Source of the DNA: Stutzerimonas stutzeri TS44
Lineage (GTDB): Bacteria; Pseudomonadota; Gammaproteobacteria; Pseudomonadales; Pseudomonadaceae
Reading direction: 5' to 3'
DNA: 64,000 bases
Assembly: GCA_000263395.1 (NCBI GenBank)
Contig: AJXE01000013.1
Span: 56,587-120,586, forward strand
Both the position numbers and the translations under genes were made by a program. Each line of letters begins with the position of its first letter. Positions within the stretch are counted from its first letter, which is position 1. Below are positions 20,226 to 29,886 of this stretch, in pieces. The notes beneath the pieces are model-generated. The model saw nothing but the letters and a program-made list of their open reading frames with translations. It was not told the origin of the DNA and did not search any database.

Positions 20226-21365
20226 TCATAGCCAATCTGTGTAAAAAAACACCAGCTTTCCCGCCAGATCGCCATGCGCCACCTGTTTGTGCAGCCAAGC
20301 CTCAGCATGCGCGAGCAGCGCAGGGTATTCATCCTGCAGCGCGCTCCAGGCGGGGCCGGCGCCCTCCCCGGCATTCCACGCGCGCCAGTAGTCATGCAGC
20401 GCACCGCGCGCCGCCGGCGCCAGATCGAGGCTGTACAGATCGAGGAAGGCATGCAGCTTGTCCCAGTGCGCATCGTCTTCCTGCGGATAGATGTGCCACA
20501 CCAGCGGGCGCCCTGCCCATTGCGCGCGAATGAACGACTCCTCGCCGCGTACCGCGTTGAAATCGCAGCTCCACAGCAGCAGGTCGTACTCGTCCTGGGT
20601 CATGAACGGCACCACCGCAATCTGCAGCGCGCCACGCTGATGGCGTTCGCCCGGCTGCAGCGACGGCACGTCGAGCCATGCCGCGACATCCGCCAGCACG
20701 CGACCTTCAGGTACCAGCAGCTGGTTCGGCCGCGAATCAGCGGCCAGCGCGTCGAGCCAGCCAGCTACGGCGGCATTCTCGTAGGCAAACAGCGACAGCA
20801 GCCGCGCGCCGGGTTGCGAGACCACGCCGAGACTGGCGAGGAAATCCTCGCGCCGCGCCGGATCAGCCTGGAACGCCTCGCGGCGCGAAACGAGGTCCGC
20901 CTCGCGGATCAACCCACCGGTCTTCGCCTCGAAACCGGGGAAGAAGAAGTACTTCTGCAGCCCGCTGGACTGCAGCGACGGCAACGCATGGCAACCGACG
21001 ATCCAATCCTCGGCGCTGAGGTATTCCAGGTTCAGCCAGAGAATGCGCCGGCTGCTCGCGGCCATTGCATTTATATAGGCCGGCGGCAGCTCGCAGGCGA
21101 ACGCCTCGATGACCACGTCGGCCGGCTCGGCGCCGCCCCACTCGCGCGGCCAATGGCGCACATCGACTCCCTCGTGCCACTGCTGCGCTGCGCTGGCACT
21201 GGTGCCGGGGCACAGGCGGGCGAAGGTCTCGAGATCGTCGATCCACAGGCGCACCCGCTGGCCGTGCTCGGCGGCCAGTTGGCGCGCCAGGCGCCAGGTC
21301 ACGCCGATATCGCCGTAGTTGTCCACCACGACACAGAAGATGTCCCAGGCAACTTTTGCAGACAA
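20226..21365 (-). CDS. earP: EF-P arginine rhamnosyltransferase, TTG start
   Basis: EarP transfers rhamnose from dTDP-rhamnose to Arg32 of EF-P, the modification needed to relieve polyproline stalling. The 379-residue product has the GT-B fold with the N-terminal DNYGDIGV motif (Asp15, Asp19) and the C-terminal RGEESFIRAQWAG motif that holds the catalytic Glu and the nucleotide-sugar site. The start is the TTG at 21365: GGAGGAG precedes it by 7 nt and it gives the family length, whereas the ATG-type start at 21425 would add 20 unrelated residues. Its partner efp is downstream, beyond the intron. Confidence 0.92.
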   Translation of the reverse strand: MSAKVAWDIFCVVVDNYGDIGVTWRLARQLAAEHGQRVRLWIDDLETFARLCPGTSASAAQQWHEGVDVRHWPREWGGAEPADVVIEAFACELPPAYINAMAASSRRILWLNLEYLSAEDWIVGCHALPSLQSSGLQKYFFFPGFEAKTGGLIREADLVSRREAFQADPARREDFLASLGVVSQPGARLLSLFAYENAAVAGWLDALAADSRPNQLLVPEGRVLADVAAWLDVPSLQPGERHQRGALQIAVVPFMTQDEYDLLLWSCDFNAVRGEESFIRAQWAGRPLVWHIYPQEDDAHWDKLHAFLDLYSLDLAPAARGALHDYWRAWNAGEGAGPAWSALQDEYPALLAHAEAWLHKQVAHGDLAGKLVFFYTDWL

Positions 21366-21572
21366 ACCGATTCTCCTCCAACGCTGGCAGGTCACCGCGA
21401 ACGGCGCGCCCCAATCGAAAACCAACCGGGCGCAGGATACGGATCATCCACCAGCCTGCAAACCGGCCGGCCCATCTGCCCAGGGCCGATTGCCGCACGC
21501 GCGGATGCCCGGCACGAGGGCCGTCATCAAAAAAGGGAGCAAGAGGGAGGAAGATACGAGAGGCGTCATGGA

Positions 21573-21685
21573 GGTGAGCCCTGCCAGCCACACCCCGGCA
21601 CACAATGTCACCGCTGCGGCTGCTCCCTTCCAGGCCTGACCGGGTTCACGGCTGATCGTTGCGGGGGGACCGACAGAGCCCACCA
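21573..21685 (-). ncRNA. ffs: 4.5S RNA of the signal recognition particle
   Basis: Read on the minus strand, this segment folds as the bacterial SRP RNA hairpin. It contains the conserved apical part GGTCAGGCCTGGAAGGGAGC with the GGAA-type tetraloop and the asymmetric AGCAGCC bulge bound by Ffh, and the closing stem GGTGGGCTCTG with CAGGGCTCACC. The length of about 110 nt equals E. coli 4.5S RNA. Ends are estimated from the closing stem. No overlapping gene is needed to explain it. Confidence 0.92.
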
Positions 21686-21715
21686 TGACGAACCCGCCTG
21701 GCGGCGAGCGGCGCC

Positions 21716-21743
21716 ATTGTACCGGCTTATCGACAAGTTACAA
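21716..21743 (-). promoter_or_regulatory. Sigma-70 promoter of the 4.5S RNA gene
   Basis: On the minus strand TTGTAA (21743-21738), a 16-bp spacer and TACAAT (21721-21716) form a good promoter about 30 nt before the RNA 5' end, implying a short trimmed leader. Confidence 0.65.
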
Positions 21744-21868
21744 CCGCTGTCTGGCCGCAGTGACATTGGGCACGAGACAACGCCCAGGCCGAACGGCAAC
21801 GGCTACCGCCGGTCAGCCAGGGGACCGGGTGCCCCCTCCGTTAGCCGTATGGCACGAATTGCCCCTAG

Positions 21869-22978
<1,110 letters not shown>

Positions 22979-23043
22979 CGGTCGAGTCTCCCGGTTGAGT
23001 GGCGCGTCCGCGCGCGGCACGCCTCTCTTGCGCCGGCGCCCCG

Positions 23044-23455
23044 ATGAATCCTTCAACCCTGATCGGTATCGTCGCGAGCATCGCGCTGCCTGCGGCGGTC
23101 ATGCTGTTCGCCGCGCACGATCCGGCGCTGTACCTCGACCTGCCCAGCCTAGGCATCGTGCTGGTGGGTACGCTGGTCGCGACCTTCATCAGCCACCCGC
23201 TGCGCGAGGTCATGCACGTGTATTGCCGCGCTCGTCCCCGCGCCACCGCTGTCGGAGCAGGCGCGCAAACCGGCAGCGGCGCTGCCCGATCTGGGCGAGA
23301 ACATCGCGGTGATCGTCAACGAGGGCAGCATCAGCTTTCGCATCAGCAGCGCAATCCTCTTCGGCTCCGGCCAGGCCGAACTCGAAGAGGCCGGGGTTGC
23401 CGTGCTCGACCGGCTGATCCCGACACTCGCCGCCCGCGCCCTGAGCGCGACCGCT
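23044..23455 (+). pseudogene. Relic of a motA-motB flagellar stator gene pair
   Basis: From the ATG at 23044 about 60 codons match the N-terminus of a MotA-like stator protein (MNPSTLIGIV ... LDLPSLGIVLVGTL ... SHPLREV). Near 23225 the similarity moves to another frame, which reads a MotB/OmpA-type segment (GENIAVIVNEG, ISFRISSAILFGSGQAEL) and then runs into the end of the ZIP gene on the other strand. The C-terminal part of motA, the N-terminal part of motB and the end of the OmpA domain are missing. This looks like an internal deletion fusing two adjacent genes. No functional product is expected. Confidence 0.65.
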
Positions 23456-24384
23456 CAGCCGAGCGCCGTATCGAGGAACATCATCACCGCGAAGCCGGCC
23501 ATCAGGCCGATGGTCGCCGGGGTCTGGTGGCCGTTGCGGTGCGTTTCGGGAATCACCTCGTGGGATACCACGAAGATCATCGCGCCAGCCGCCAGCCCCA
23601 TGCTGACCGGATAGGCGATGGCGAAACCGCTGGACATGCCCAGGCCGACCAGCGCGCCGAGCGGCTCCATCAAGCCGGAGGCGGCGGCGATCAGCGCCGA
23701 GGCCAGCGCGGACAAGCCGGTGGTGCGCAGCGCCAGCGCCACCGCCAGGCCCTCGGGGATATCCTGGATGGAGATCGCCGTGGTCAGCGGCACGCCCACA
23801 CTCAGGTCGCCATTGGCGAAACTCACGCCGATCGCCATGCCCTCGGGAATGTTGTGCAGGGCGATGGCCAGCACGAACAGCCAGACACGGTTCAGCCGCT
23901 CGCAACCAGGTCCGCAGGGTCCGGTGCTTTCATGCTCGTGCGGCGTGAAGTAATCGAGGCCGAGCATCAGCAGCGCGCCCAGGCCGAGGCCGACCACCAC
24001 CGTCAGGGCGGCGGCCGGGCCGCTGTCGAATATCTCCCGGCCGGCGGCGAGTCCGGGCAGGATCAGCGAGAACGAGCTGGCCGCCAGCATCATGCCGGCG
24101 GCGAAGCCGAGCATGCTGTCCTGGGTGCGGGTGGAGATTTCGCGCAGACCGATGGCCAGCAGCGCGCCGATCGTCGTCGCGGCGAATCCCGCGCCGCCGC
24201 CCAGCATGGCGAGACGCAGAGTGTCCTGGTCACCGTCGTACAGGGCGCTGTAACCGCTCGTCAACAGCAGCACCAGCACCGCCAGCAGGGCGGCGCCAAG
24301 TCCGCTCGCAATCCAGGGATTGGCCTGCGCCTGGGCGAGCCAGGCGGAACGAAGTGTCGCAGCGGGGCTTTGCGTAGTATCCAT
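23455..24384 (-). CDS. ZIP-family divalent metal transporter (GufA-like)
   Basis: The 309-residue membrane protein has about eight hydrophobic segments. The paired metal-site helices are clear: HNIPEG (within LAIALHNIPEGMAIG) in TM4 and SIQDIPEG/HEVIPE further on. A loop with HEHES and CGPGC could bind incoming metal. ZIP proteins move zinc or other divalent cations into the cytoplasm; selectivity is not readable. The start at 24384 leaves an N-terminal tail before the first helix. The gene's 3' end abuts the motB relic, and the MacA-like gene diverges upstream with a 164-nt gap. Confidence 0.87.
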   Translation of the reverse strand: MDTTQSPAATLRSAWLAQAQANPWIASGLGAALLAVLVLLLTSGYSALYDGDQDTLRLAMLGGGAGFAATTIGALLAIGLREISTRTQDSMLGFAAGMMLAASSFSLILPGLAAGREIFDSGPAAALTVVVGLGLGALLMLGLDYFTPHEHESTGPCGPGCERLNRVWLFVLAIALHNIPEGMAIGVSFANGDLSVGVPLTTAISIQDIPEGLAVALALRTTGLSALASALIAAASGLMEPLGALVGLGMSSGFAIAYPVSMGLAAGAMIFVVSHEVIPETHRNGHQTPATIGLMAGFAVMMFLDTALG

Positions 24385-24548
24385 GACAGCGGGTCCAGGA
24401 AACGGGCCTTCATTGTAGCGCCGCGCCTTCCGCCGATTCCTGCTATGGCCGTGATAGACGCGTGCCAGCGCCGCATGCCGATGGCTCGGCGGATGGATTG
24501 GCCGTAAGCTGCGGCCACATACCCTGGGGAGTGCTGATTTTGCTCGCA

Positions 24549-25721
24549 ATGCCTTCTCGCCGCTCGCTCGTGGTGATCCTGCCGGCCGCCCTGCTCGCCG
24601 GCTGGCTGCTCTGGCAGCACTGGCAGGGGCCGGAGCTGCCGGGTTATCGCCTGGAACCGCGCCCGCTGGTGCAGCGGGTGGTTGCCAGCGGCGAGGTGGA
24701 CAACCAGTCGATCGCCCAGGTCGGCAGCGAAATCACCGGCGTGATCGCCGCCCGCCACGTGCGCGAAGGCGATGCGGTGAAGGCCGGCGACCTGCTGCTG
24801 GAGCTGCGTGATGAGGAACAGCTGGCGCACCTGCGCGAGGCCGAGGCCGCGCTGCGCCAGCTGGTCGACAGCAGCCGGCCGCAGACCCAGGCCACGCTGC
24901 GCGATGCGCAGAGCAATCTGCAGCAGCTGGTGCGCGAACGCGAGCGGCGCGAAACCCTCTTCGCACGCAAACTGCTGGCTTCCGAGGCGCTGGAGCAGGC
25001 TCGGCGCGCCGAGCTGGCGGCGCGGGTGCTGCGTGATCGCACCCGCCTCGCCGCCGCCGCGCAAGCACCCGGTGGCAGCGAGGAGCAGGTGCTGCACCAG
25101 CGCCTGGAGGCCGCCCGCGCCAACCTCGCCAAGACCCGCATTCACGCCCAGGTCGACGGGATCGTGCAGACCCGCGCCGTCGAGCCGGGCGATCTGGTCC
25201 AGCCGGGGCGCATGCTGCTGGAAATCGCCCGCGCCGGCCGGCGCGAGATCATCCTGCCGCTGGACGAGAAGAACCTCGCGCCCGTGGCCATCGGCCAGGC
25301 GGCGCAGGTGATCGCCGATGCCTATCCGACGCGCGCGTTCGCCGCCCGCGTGAGCTTCATCGCGCCCAGCGTCGACACCGCGCGCGGCACCATCGACGTG
25401 CACCTGGACCTGGAAGAACCGGCCGAACTGCTGCGCCAGGGCATGACGGTGTCGGTGAACATCGAGACCGGGCGCCGCGAGCAGGCGCTGGTGCTGCCCA
25501 ACGACGCGCTGCGCAGCCGCGACGGCGAGCATGCGCGGGTGCTGCGGGTGCGTGATGGCAAAGTCGAGCGGGTGGAGGTACGCCTCGGCCTGCTCGGCAC
25601 CGCGCTGAGCGAGGTGCGCGAAGGCCTGCAGGCCGGCGACCGCGTGCTTGCCAGCGAGGCCGAGGAAGGTCAGCGGGTGCGCCTGCGCGAGCAGCCGATT
25701 CCTGCCGGCGTGCAGGACTGA
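24549..25721 (+). CDS. Periplasmic adaptor of an ABC efflux system, MacA/HlyD-like
   Basis: The 390-residue protein has one N-terminal membrane anchor (residues 5-20), then a lipoyl half-motif, a long alpha-helical coiled-coil hairpin (about residues 95-185, rich in Arg/Glu/Ala/Leu), the second lipoyl half (AKTRIHAQVDGIVQTR) and a beta-barrel domain. This is the adaptor that links an inner-membrane ABC exporter to an outer-membrane channel. It is followed after 6 nt by the permease gene and then by the ATPase gene, a complete three-gene exporter operon without an outer-membrane channel gene. The ATG at 24549 is preferred over upstream in-frame codons because the hydrophobic anchor follows directly. 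Confidence 0.85.
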   Translation: MPSRRSLVVILPAALLAGWLLWQHWQGPELPGYRLEPRPLVQRVVASGEVDNQSIAQVGSEITGVIAARHVREGDAVKAGDLLLELRDEEQLAHLREAEAALRQLVDSSRPQTQATLRDAQSNLQQLVRERERRETLFARKLLASEALEQARRAELAARVLRDRTRLAAAAQAPGGSEEQVLHQRLEAARANLAKTRIHAQVDGIVQTRAVEPGDLVQPGRMLLEIARAGRREIILPLDEKNLAPVAIGQAAQVIADAYPTRAFAARVSFIAPSVDTARGTIDVHLDLEEPAELLRQGMTVSVNIETGRREQALVLPNDALRSRDGEHARVLRVRDGKVERVEVRLGLLGTALSEVREGLQAGDRVLASEAEEGQRVRLREQPIPAGVQD

Positions 25722-25727
25722 TCGGCG

Positions 25728-26948
25728 ATGCGCCTGCTCGACTCGCTGTGGACCGAGTGGAAGATCGCCCTGCGCTTTCTGCTCGACAACCGCCTGCAGA
25801 CGCTGCTGATCGTCTTCGGCATCGCCGTGGGTTCGGCGGTGATCGTCTTCATCACCGCGCTGATCACCGGTCTGCAGGCCAACGTGGTCGAGCGCACGCT
25901 CGGCACCCAGTCGCACATCCGCATTCTGCCGCCGGACGAGGTCAATCGCGTGTTGCCGGCGGCCGACGGCGCGCTGACGCTGCTGCTGGAAAGCCCGCGC
26001 GCCCAGCGCCTGCGTTCGATCATCAACTGGCAGGACGTGCGCGACGTGCTCGACCAGGACGCCCAGGTGCTCGCCGTATCGCCGGTCATCAGCGGTCCGG
26101 CGCTGGCGCGCCGCGGTGTCGCGCGGGCCTCGGTGGCGCTGGTCGGCATCGACCCACAGCGCTACCAGCGCATCATCCCGCTGGCCGAGGAGCTGGTTGC
26201 GGGCGAGCTGCGCGTCGGTGCGGGCGATGCGGTGATCGGCAGCGAACTGGCGCGCGACCTCGGCCTTGGCGTCGGCGACAAGCTGCGGCTGGACGCCGGC
26301 GAAGGGCGCGAGGCGGTTGTCGATGTCACTGGGATCTTCGAACTGGGCGTGCGCGAGCTGGACGAACGCTACGTCTATCTGGACCTCAAGCAGGCGCAGA
26401 CCCTGCTCGACCTGCCCGGCGGCGTGACGGTGATCGACACCACCGTGGCGCAGATCTTCGAGGCCGACCGGATCGCCCGCCGCCTCGCCCGGCTGACCGG
26501 TCTGCGCGCCGAAAGCTGGATGGAAACCAATGGCCAACTGCTCAACGCGCTCAGCTCGCAGAGCATGACCACCGAGATGATCCGCGTGTTCGTCGGCATC
26601 TCGGTGGCCTTCGGCATCGCCAGCGTGCTGGCGGTCAGCGTCGTCCAGCGCACGCGGGAGATTGGCATCCTGCGGGCGATGGGCAGCCCGCGCCAGCAGA
26701 TCCTGCGGGTGTTCCTGATCCAGGGCGGCCTGCTCGGCCTGCTCGGTTCAGCCTGTGGTGGCGGCGTCGGCTGGGGGTTGGTGCAGGTGTTCAACTTGCT
26801 GGGACCACGGCTGTTCTACATCCCGGTCGAGCCGACGCTGGTGCCGCTGGCGATGCTGGTGGCAACCGTGACCGGCGTACTGGCGGCGGCCGTGCCGGCA
26901 CGCCGCGCGGCGCGCTACGATCCGGCGGTGGCGATCCGTTATGTCTGA
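25728..26948 (+). CDS. ABC exporter permease, MacB/FtsX type
   Basis: The 406-residue protein has one N-terminal transmembrane helix (FGIAVGSAVIVFITALITGL), a large periplasmic domain of about 220 residues, and three C-terminal helices forming an FtsX domain (from SVAFGIASVLAVS; TREIGILRAMGSPRQQI is the cytosolic coupling loop). Unlike MacB it has no fused ATPase; that is encoded by the next gene, with which it overlaps by 8 nt. Such mechanotransmission exporters move peptides, lipoproteins or antibiotics from the periplasm; the substrate here is unknown. Confidence 0.85.
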   Translation: MRLLDSLWTEWKIALRFLLDNRLQTLLIVFGIAVGSAVIVFITALITGLQANVVERTLGTQSHIRILPPDEVNRVLPAADGALTLLLESPRAQRLRSIINWQDVRDVLDQDAQVLAVSPVISGPALARRGVARASVALVGIDPQRYQRIIPLAEELVAGELRVGAGDAVIGSELARDLGLGVGDKLRLDAGEGREAVVDVTGIFELGVRELDERYVYLDLKQAQTLLDLPGGVTVIDTTVAQIFEADRIARRLARLTGLRAESWMETNGQLLNALSSQSMTTEMIRVFVGISVAFGIASVLAVSVVQRTREIGILRAMGSPRQQILRVFLIQGGLLGLLGSACGGGVGWGLVQVFNLLGPRLFYIPVEPTLVPLAMLVATVTGVLAAAVPARRAARYDPAVAIRYV

Positions 26949-27690
26949 GCCCATCGCGTCGCAACCCGCCGAAGTGCTGCGCCTGGAGCAGGTGCGCAAG
27001 GCCTTCAACCGCGGCACGCCGCTGGAGACCGAGGTGCTGCACGGCATCGACCTGCAGCTACGCGCCGGCGAGCTGACCGCGCTCATCGGCCCGTCCGGCT
27101 CGGGCAAGAGCACGTTGCTGAACGTCATCGGCCTGCTCGACCCGCCGAGTGCCGGCGAGCTGTATCTGCTCGGCCGGCCGACGAGGATGGTCGATGACGA
27201 GACGCGCACGCGCTTGCGCAACGAGGCGATCGGCTTCGTCTTCCAGTTCCATCACCTGATCTCGGCGTTCAGCGTGCTGGATAACGTGTTGATGCCGCTG
27301 ATGATCCGACATGGCAAGCCGTCGGCGGCGGAGTTCGACCTGGCGCGCGGTCTGCTCGACGAGGTCGGCCTCGCCGCCTACGCCGACAAGAAGCCCACGC
27401 AGATCTCCGGCGGCCAGCAGCAGCGGGTCGCCATCGCCCGCGCGCTGGTGACCCGCCCACCGCTGCTGCTGGCCGACGAGCCGACCGGCAATCTCGACAC
27501 ACGCACCGCGCAGAGCGTGTTCGAGCTGTTCCACCGCATCAACGCGCAGTTCGGCTGCGCCGTGCTGGTGGTGACCCACGATCCGCGCCTGGCGGCCAAC
27601 TGCGCGCGCACCGTGCAGCTCGTCGACGGGCAGATCGTCAGCGACGAACTGAACCCGCCGCTCGATGGGCAAACGCCACCGCCGAACTAG
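26941..27690 (+). CDS. ABC exporter ATPase, MacB/LolD type
   Basis: The 249-residue ATPase has Walker A GPSGSGKST near residue 51, the Q loop in FQFHHLISAF, the signature ISGGQQQR, Walker B LLLADEPTGNLD and a switch His in VVTHD. It belongs to the MacB/LolD branch and pairs with the preceding permease (8-nt overlap) and adaptor. It ends the operon; the reactive-sulfur genes follow after a 95-nt gap with their own control region. Confidence 0.9.
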   Translation: MSEPIASQPAEVLRLEQVRKAFNRGTPLETEVLHGIDLQLRAGELTALIGPSGSGKSTLLNVIGLLDPPSAGELYLLGRPTRMVDDETRTRLRNEAIGFVFQFHHLISAFSVLDNVLMPLMIRHGKPSAAEFDLARGLLDEVGLAAYADKKPTQISGGQQQRVAIARALVTRPPLLLADEPTGNLDTRTAQSVFELFHRINAQFGCAVLVVTHDPRLAANCARTVQLVDGQIVSDELNPPLDGQTPPPN

Positions 27691-27745
27691 TCGTCGGCCC
27701 TTTGAAACGCAACCACAAAAAACGCGCTACTATCGACAGGCTTGT

Positions 27746-27761
27746 ATACCCCATAGGGTAT
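27746..27761. promoter_or_regulatory. Candidate CsoR/CstR-type operator
   Basis: ATACCC, four bases (CATA), GGGTAT: a perfect dyad 25 nt before the ATG of the dioxygenase-like gene, overlapping its probable promoter. CsoR-superfamily sulfur and copper regulators bind this kind of C-run/G-run dyad, and a CsoR-superfamily gene lies 3.5 kb away at the end of the locus. The link between the two is inferred. Confidence 0.55.
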
Positions 27762-27785
27762 TAATACGTTGAAAGGAGTTGCGAC

Positions 27786-28649
27786 ATGAGCGCCCGGATT
27801 GAAGCCTTCTTCGACCCCGAGACTTTCACCTACAGCTACGTCGTCAGCGATCCGCAGACGCGCCAGTGCGCGGTGATCGACTCCGTGCTCGATTACGATG
27901 CCGCCTCCGGACGCACGTCGCACCAGGCCGCCGATCGCATCATCGACTACATCCGCGCGCATGACCTCGAAGTCCAGTGGCTGCTGGAAACCCACGTGCA
28001 CGCCGATCACCTGAGTGCCGCGCACTACCTCAGGCAGCGCCTGGGCGGCCGGCTCGCCATCGGCGAGCGTATCACCGAGGTGCAAAGCACCTTCGCCGAA
28101 CTGTTCAACGCCGGCGCCGGATTCACCACCGATGGACGCCAGTTCGATCGGCTGTTCCGTGACGGCGAACGGTTCCAGATCGGCAACCTCGATGCACAGG
28201 TGCTGCATACGCCAGGCCACACGCCCGCCTGCCTGACCTACCTGATCGGCGACGCCGCATTCGTCGGCGATACGCTGTTCATGCCCGACTACGGCACCGC
28301 CCGCTGCGACTTTCCCGGCGGCGACGCGCGCACGCTGTACCGCTCGATCCACAAACTGTTCGCCCTGCCCGACAGCACCCGCGTGTTCCTCTGCCATGAC
28401 TACAAGGCGCCGGGCCGCGAGACGTTCTTCCACGAAACCAGTATCGGTGCCGAACGCGCGCACAACGTCCATATCCATGCCGGTATCGACGAGGATGCGT
28501 TCGTGGCCATGCGCACCGCGCGCGATGCCACGCTCAACCTGCCGGCGCTGATCCTGCCTGCGGTGCAGATCAACATGCGCGGCGGCGAACTACCGCCGGC
28601 GGAAAGCAACGGCACGCGCTACCTGAAGATTCCACTGGACCGGCTCTGA
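27786..28649 (+). CDS. MBL-fold persulfide dioxygenase-like hydrolase (Blh type)
   Basis: The 287-residue metallo-beta-lactamase-fold protein has the metal motif HVHADH near residue 70, a second His in HTPGHTP and the Asp in FVGDTLF, followed by a CHDY segment. It belongs to the dioxygenase side of the fold (Blh/SdoA-like), in which one Fe(II) oxidises glutathione persulfide to sulfite and glutathione. A good GAAAGGAG ribosome site precedes the ATG. Next comes a rhodanese gene after 41 nt. The context (split YeeE, BigR-like and CsoR-like repressors) supports persulfide detoxification rather than glyoxalase II activity. Confidence 0.8.
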   Translation: MSARIEAFFDPETFTYSYVVSDPQTRQCAVIDSVLDYDAASGRTSHQAADRIIDYIRAHDLEVQWLLETHVHADHLSAAHYLRQRLGGRLAIGERITEVQSTFAELFNAGAGFTTDGRQFDRLFRDGERFQIGNLDAQVLHTPGHTPACLTYLIGDAAFVGDTLFMPDYGTARCDFPGGDARTLYRSIHKLFALPDSTRVFLCHDYKAPGRETFFHETSIGAERAHNVHIHAGIDEDAFVAMRTARDATLNLPALILPAVQINMRGGELPPAESNGTRYLKIPLDRL

Positions 28650-28690
28650 CCGCCCAGACCACGAACCTTTTACTCACGGGAGATAGCCAC

Positions 28691-29071
28691 ATGAAAACCG
28701 CCCATGACCTGGTCGTCGAGGCCAGGACCCGCATCCGGGAAGTTCCGATTGCCGATGCCGAAGCAGCGCTTCGCGAAGCGGACGTACTGATCGATGTGCG
28801 CGAAGGCGACGAGTACCACGCTGCGCACATTCCCGGCGCCGTGAACATTCCGCGCGGCGTGCTGGAATTCAAGCTGAGCGGCATGCCCGAGTTCGATTCG
28901 CGCGACCTCAGCATCCTGCTCTACTGCAAGACCAGCGGGCGCGCCGCCCTGGCCGCCGCGGCATTGCGGGAGATGGGCTATCTGCAGGTCAAGTCCATCG
29001 AGGGCGGCTTCGATGCCTGGAGCGCCGCCGGCCTGCCGCAAACACAACCAGGTTTGCCGGACTTCGGCTGA
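28691..29071 (+). CDS. Single-domain rhodanese (sulfurtransferase)
   Basis: The 126-residue protein is a complete rhodanese domain: DVLIDVREGDEY near residues 31-42, HIPGAVNIPRG, and the active-site loop CKTSGR with Cys79, which forms a persulfide. No signal peptide is seen, so it acts in the cytoplasm. Directly downstream of the dioxygenase-like gene, it probably passes sulfane sulfur to or from glutathione for that enzyme. Confidence 0.88.
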   Translation: MKTAHDLVVEARTRIREVPIADAEAALREADVLIDVREGDEYHAAHIPGAVNIPRGVLEFKLSGMPEFDSRDLSILLYCKTSGRAALAAAALREMGYLQVKSIEGGFDAWSAAGLPQTQPGLPDFG

Positions 29072-29191
29072 CATCCCCCTGCTCAGCCGAGCACCGACAA
29101 AATCTCACGTCGCGTTGCGCCGCCGCGCTAGACTCCTGCACGCCATCCGGCGGCTGGAATGGCTGCGGCGCAATGACGAGCGGAGGTGAAG

Positions 29192-29620
29192 ATGAAGCGA
29201 GGGACATGGACGCTGCTGCTGGCTGTCGGCCTCGGTACGATAGGGCTGGCGCAGGCCGAGGAGCTGAAGATCACCCTGGCGGGCGTCGAGCATGACCGGG
29301 GCAACGTGCGGATCGGGCTGTACGCCGAGCCGAAGACCTTCCGCAAGGAAGCCAAGGCATTCGCCACCAAGCAGACCACCGCGGCCAAGGGCGATGTGAC
29401 GCTGACGCTCGGCGACATTCCACCCGGTCGCTACGCGGTCATGGCCTACCATGACGAGAATGCCAACGGCGAACTCGACCGCCGCTTCGGCATGTTTCCG
29501 GCCGAAGGCTACGGGCTGTCCAACAACCCCAGGGTGATGGGGCCGCCGGCCTTCGAGGACAGCGCTTTCGACGTCGTTGCCGGGCAGAGCACGACCGTCA
29601 TCATCGACATGCGCTACTGA
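29192..29620 (+). CDS. Exported DUF2141 protein
   Basis: The 142-residue product has a clear Sec signal peptide (residues 1-22, cut probably after AQA) and one DUF2141 beta-sandwich, with GNVRIGLYAEPKTF and the typical GRYAVMAYHDENANGELD segment. No enzymatic function is known for the family; a periplasmic role is likely. The ATG at 29192 is preceded by GGAGG. It lies 120 nt after the rhodanese gene and may be transcribed apart from it; it is convergent with the DUF2892 gene. Confidence 0.8.
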   Translation: MKRGTWTLLLAVGLGTIGLAQAEELKITLAGVEHDRGNVRIGLYAEPKTFRKEAKAFATKQTTAAKGDVTLTLGDIPPGRYAVMAYHDENANGELDRRFGMFPAEGYGLSNNPRVMGPPAFEDSAFDVVAGQSTTVIIDMRY

Positions 29621-29681
29621 ATGTCGTGACGGTTGCTGTGGCCGCCGCCGGTCGATTGCCAACCGGCGGCGAGCGAGCGAC

Positions 29682-29873
29682 TCAATGCCGCAATTTGCAG
29701 GTCTTGATACCCAGCAGTCCGTAGGCCGGACAGAAGCGGAAGATGCCGGTCGCAAGCGGCAGCAGGCCGATCCAGCCCCACATGCCGATCACGCCACCCA
29801 GCGTCAGGCCGATCAGCAGCAACCCGACGACGATCCGCACCGCACGATCGATTGTTCCCACGTTGGCTTTCAT
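29682..29873 (-). CDS. Small DUF2892 membrane protein (YgaP-type)
   Basis: The 63-residue protein has two short transmembrane segments (IVVGLLLIGL and GWIGLLPLATGI) joined by GGVIGMWG, with conserved FCPAYGLLGI(K)TC near the C-terminus. This is the membrane module found in the rhodanese YgaP and as a stand-alone protein. It ends a minus-strand operon with the split YeeE/YedE pair and the ArsR gene. A role in thiocyanate or sulfur-anion movement has been suggested for the family; not shown here. Confidence 0.82.
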   Translation of the reverse strand: MKANVGTIDRAVRIVVGLLLIGLTLGGVIGMWGWIGLLPLATGIFRFCPAYGLLGIKTCKLRH

Positions 29874-29886
29874 GATGACCTCCAGG

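Noticed and set aside
24261..26537. 758-codon open frame on the minus strand opposite the ZIP and MacAB-like genes
   Set aside because: A shadow of high-GC coding sequence: low-complexity Arg/Gln/His/Ala protein, no family, and it crosses three genes with clear motifs on the other strands.
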